DNA from: Bacteroidota bacterium
GTDB lineage: Bacteria > Bacteroidota > Bacteroidia > 2-12-FULL-35-15
Length of the DNA stretch: 6,340 bases
NCBI GenBank assembly: GCA_023251855.1
Contig: JAHEYA010000109.1
Span: 1 to 6,340, forward strand
Direction: 5' to 3'
The notes under the pieces: generated by a model
Told to the model about the DNA's origin: nothing
What the model saw: only the letters and a program-made list of their open reading frames with translations
Database searches by the model: none
Position numbers and translations under genes: made by a program
Shown: one piece after another, positions 6,091 through 6,340 of the stretch
How positions within the stretch are numbered: position 1 is the stretch's first letter
How the letters are laid out: each line of letters starts with the position of its first letter

Positions 6091-6340
6091 TTAGTTCACT
6101 TGCGCTTTAAAATCTGCATTATCTCTGAATTTAATAAATTCTGCATCATCCTTTGCAATAGCTTTAAATGAAGCATCTTTTTGAATAGCAACTTTTAAAT
6201 TGTTAGTTAAAACATCAGCCTTTCCTTGACGGGCACCTGCTATCGCTTTTAAATAAAATGCAATTGCCGAATCTTTTTCAGTTGAATTATCAAGTGTCGA
6301 CATCGCACCATCAGCATTTTTATTCAACAATTTTGCTAAT
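6091..6340 (-). CDS. C-terminal end of a probable tetratricopeptide-repeat-type protein
   Basis: The frame enters from the right edge and ends at the TAA complementary to 6091-6093, giving the last 82 residues. The fragment is alpha-helical in character, with alternating Ala/Leu/Lys helices: IAFYLKAIAGARQGKADVL, then LKVAIQKDASFKAIAKDD, then AEFIKFRDNADFKAQVN. This A-rich pattern with a final DxxF-type end resembles the C-termini of Bacteroidota TPR proteins, often parts of larger periplasmic or envelope proteins. The start, any signal peptide and any partner domain (for example OmpA-like) lie outside the window. The stem-loop at 6036-6075 follows the stop. The TPR assignment rests on pattern and not on a clear canonical repeat, so it is moderate. 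Confidence 0.65.
   Translation of the reverse strand, partial: LAKLLNKNADGAMSTLDNSTEKDSAIAFYLKAIAGARQGKADVLTNNLKVAIQKDASFKAIAKDDAEFIKFRDNADFKAQVN

Overview
The window looks like chromosomal housekeeping DNA from a member of the Bacteroidota. The DNA is AT-rich and the Shine-Dalgarno sequences are weak or absent. Matches to the phylum's TTTG / TAnnTTTG promoter pattern lie upstream of genes, and the protein types (KorA with an N-terminal gamma domain, a FadL-type porin, a MutS whose start resembles Bacteroidota MutS, a C-terminal TPR-type tail) fit that phylum. No phage, plasmid, CRISPR, tRNA or rRNA signal was seen.

Layout, left to right. (1) The 5' part of a 2-oxoacid:acceptor oxidoreductase alpha subunit (korA-like) runs leftward out of the window. 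(2) A 268-bp divergent intergenic region carries two back-to-back promoter candidates. (3) A rightward FadL/OMPP1-family outer-membrane transporter starts at TTG. (4) A convergent, leftward, full-length mutS carries a heptanucleotide tandem repeat (CTCCGAA)n in frame inside its C-terminal linker. (5) A roughly 350-bp divergent intergenic region holds a 108-bp palindromic element built from TACGAA-type units. (6) A rightward SpoU/TrmH-family RNA methyltransferase follows. (7) A gene-free stretch of about 395 bp contains two ~90% identical 116-bp direct repeats, each with two short GC-rich hairpins, and then a strong stem-loop terminator. (8) The C-terminal end of a leftward gene, probably a tetratricopeptide-type protein, runs off the right edge.

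The genes do not form an obvious pathway: strands alternate and each gene appears to be its own transcription unit, at least inside the window. The best lead is the repeat in mutS. It is 7 bp long, not a multiple of three, and it lies just upstream of the predicted beta-clamp-binding motif QLSFF. Gain or loss of one unit would cause early termination and remove that motif and the C-terminal domain, so copy-number slippage could in principle switch mismatch-repair capacity. The second lead is the set of intergenic repeats, whose paired hairpins differ by compensatory changes. I see no evidence of a wholly new multi-gene system here.
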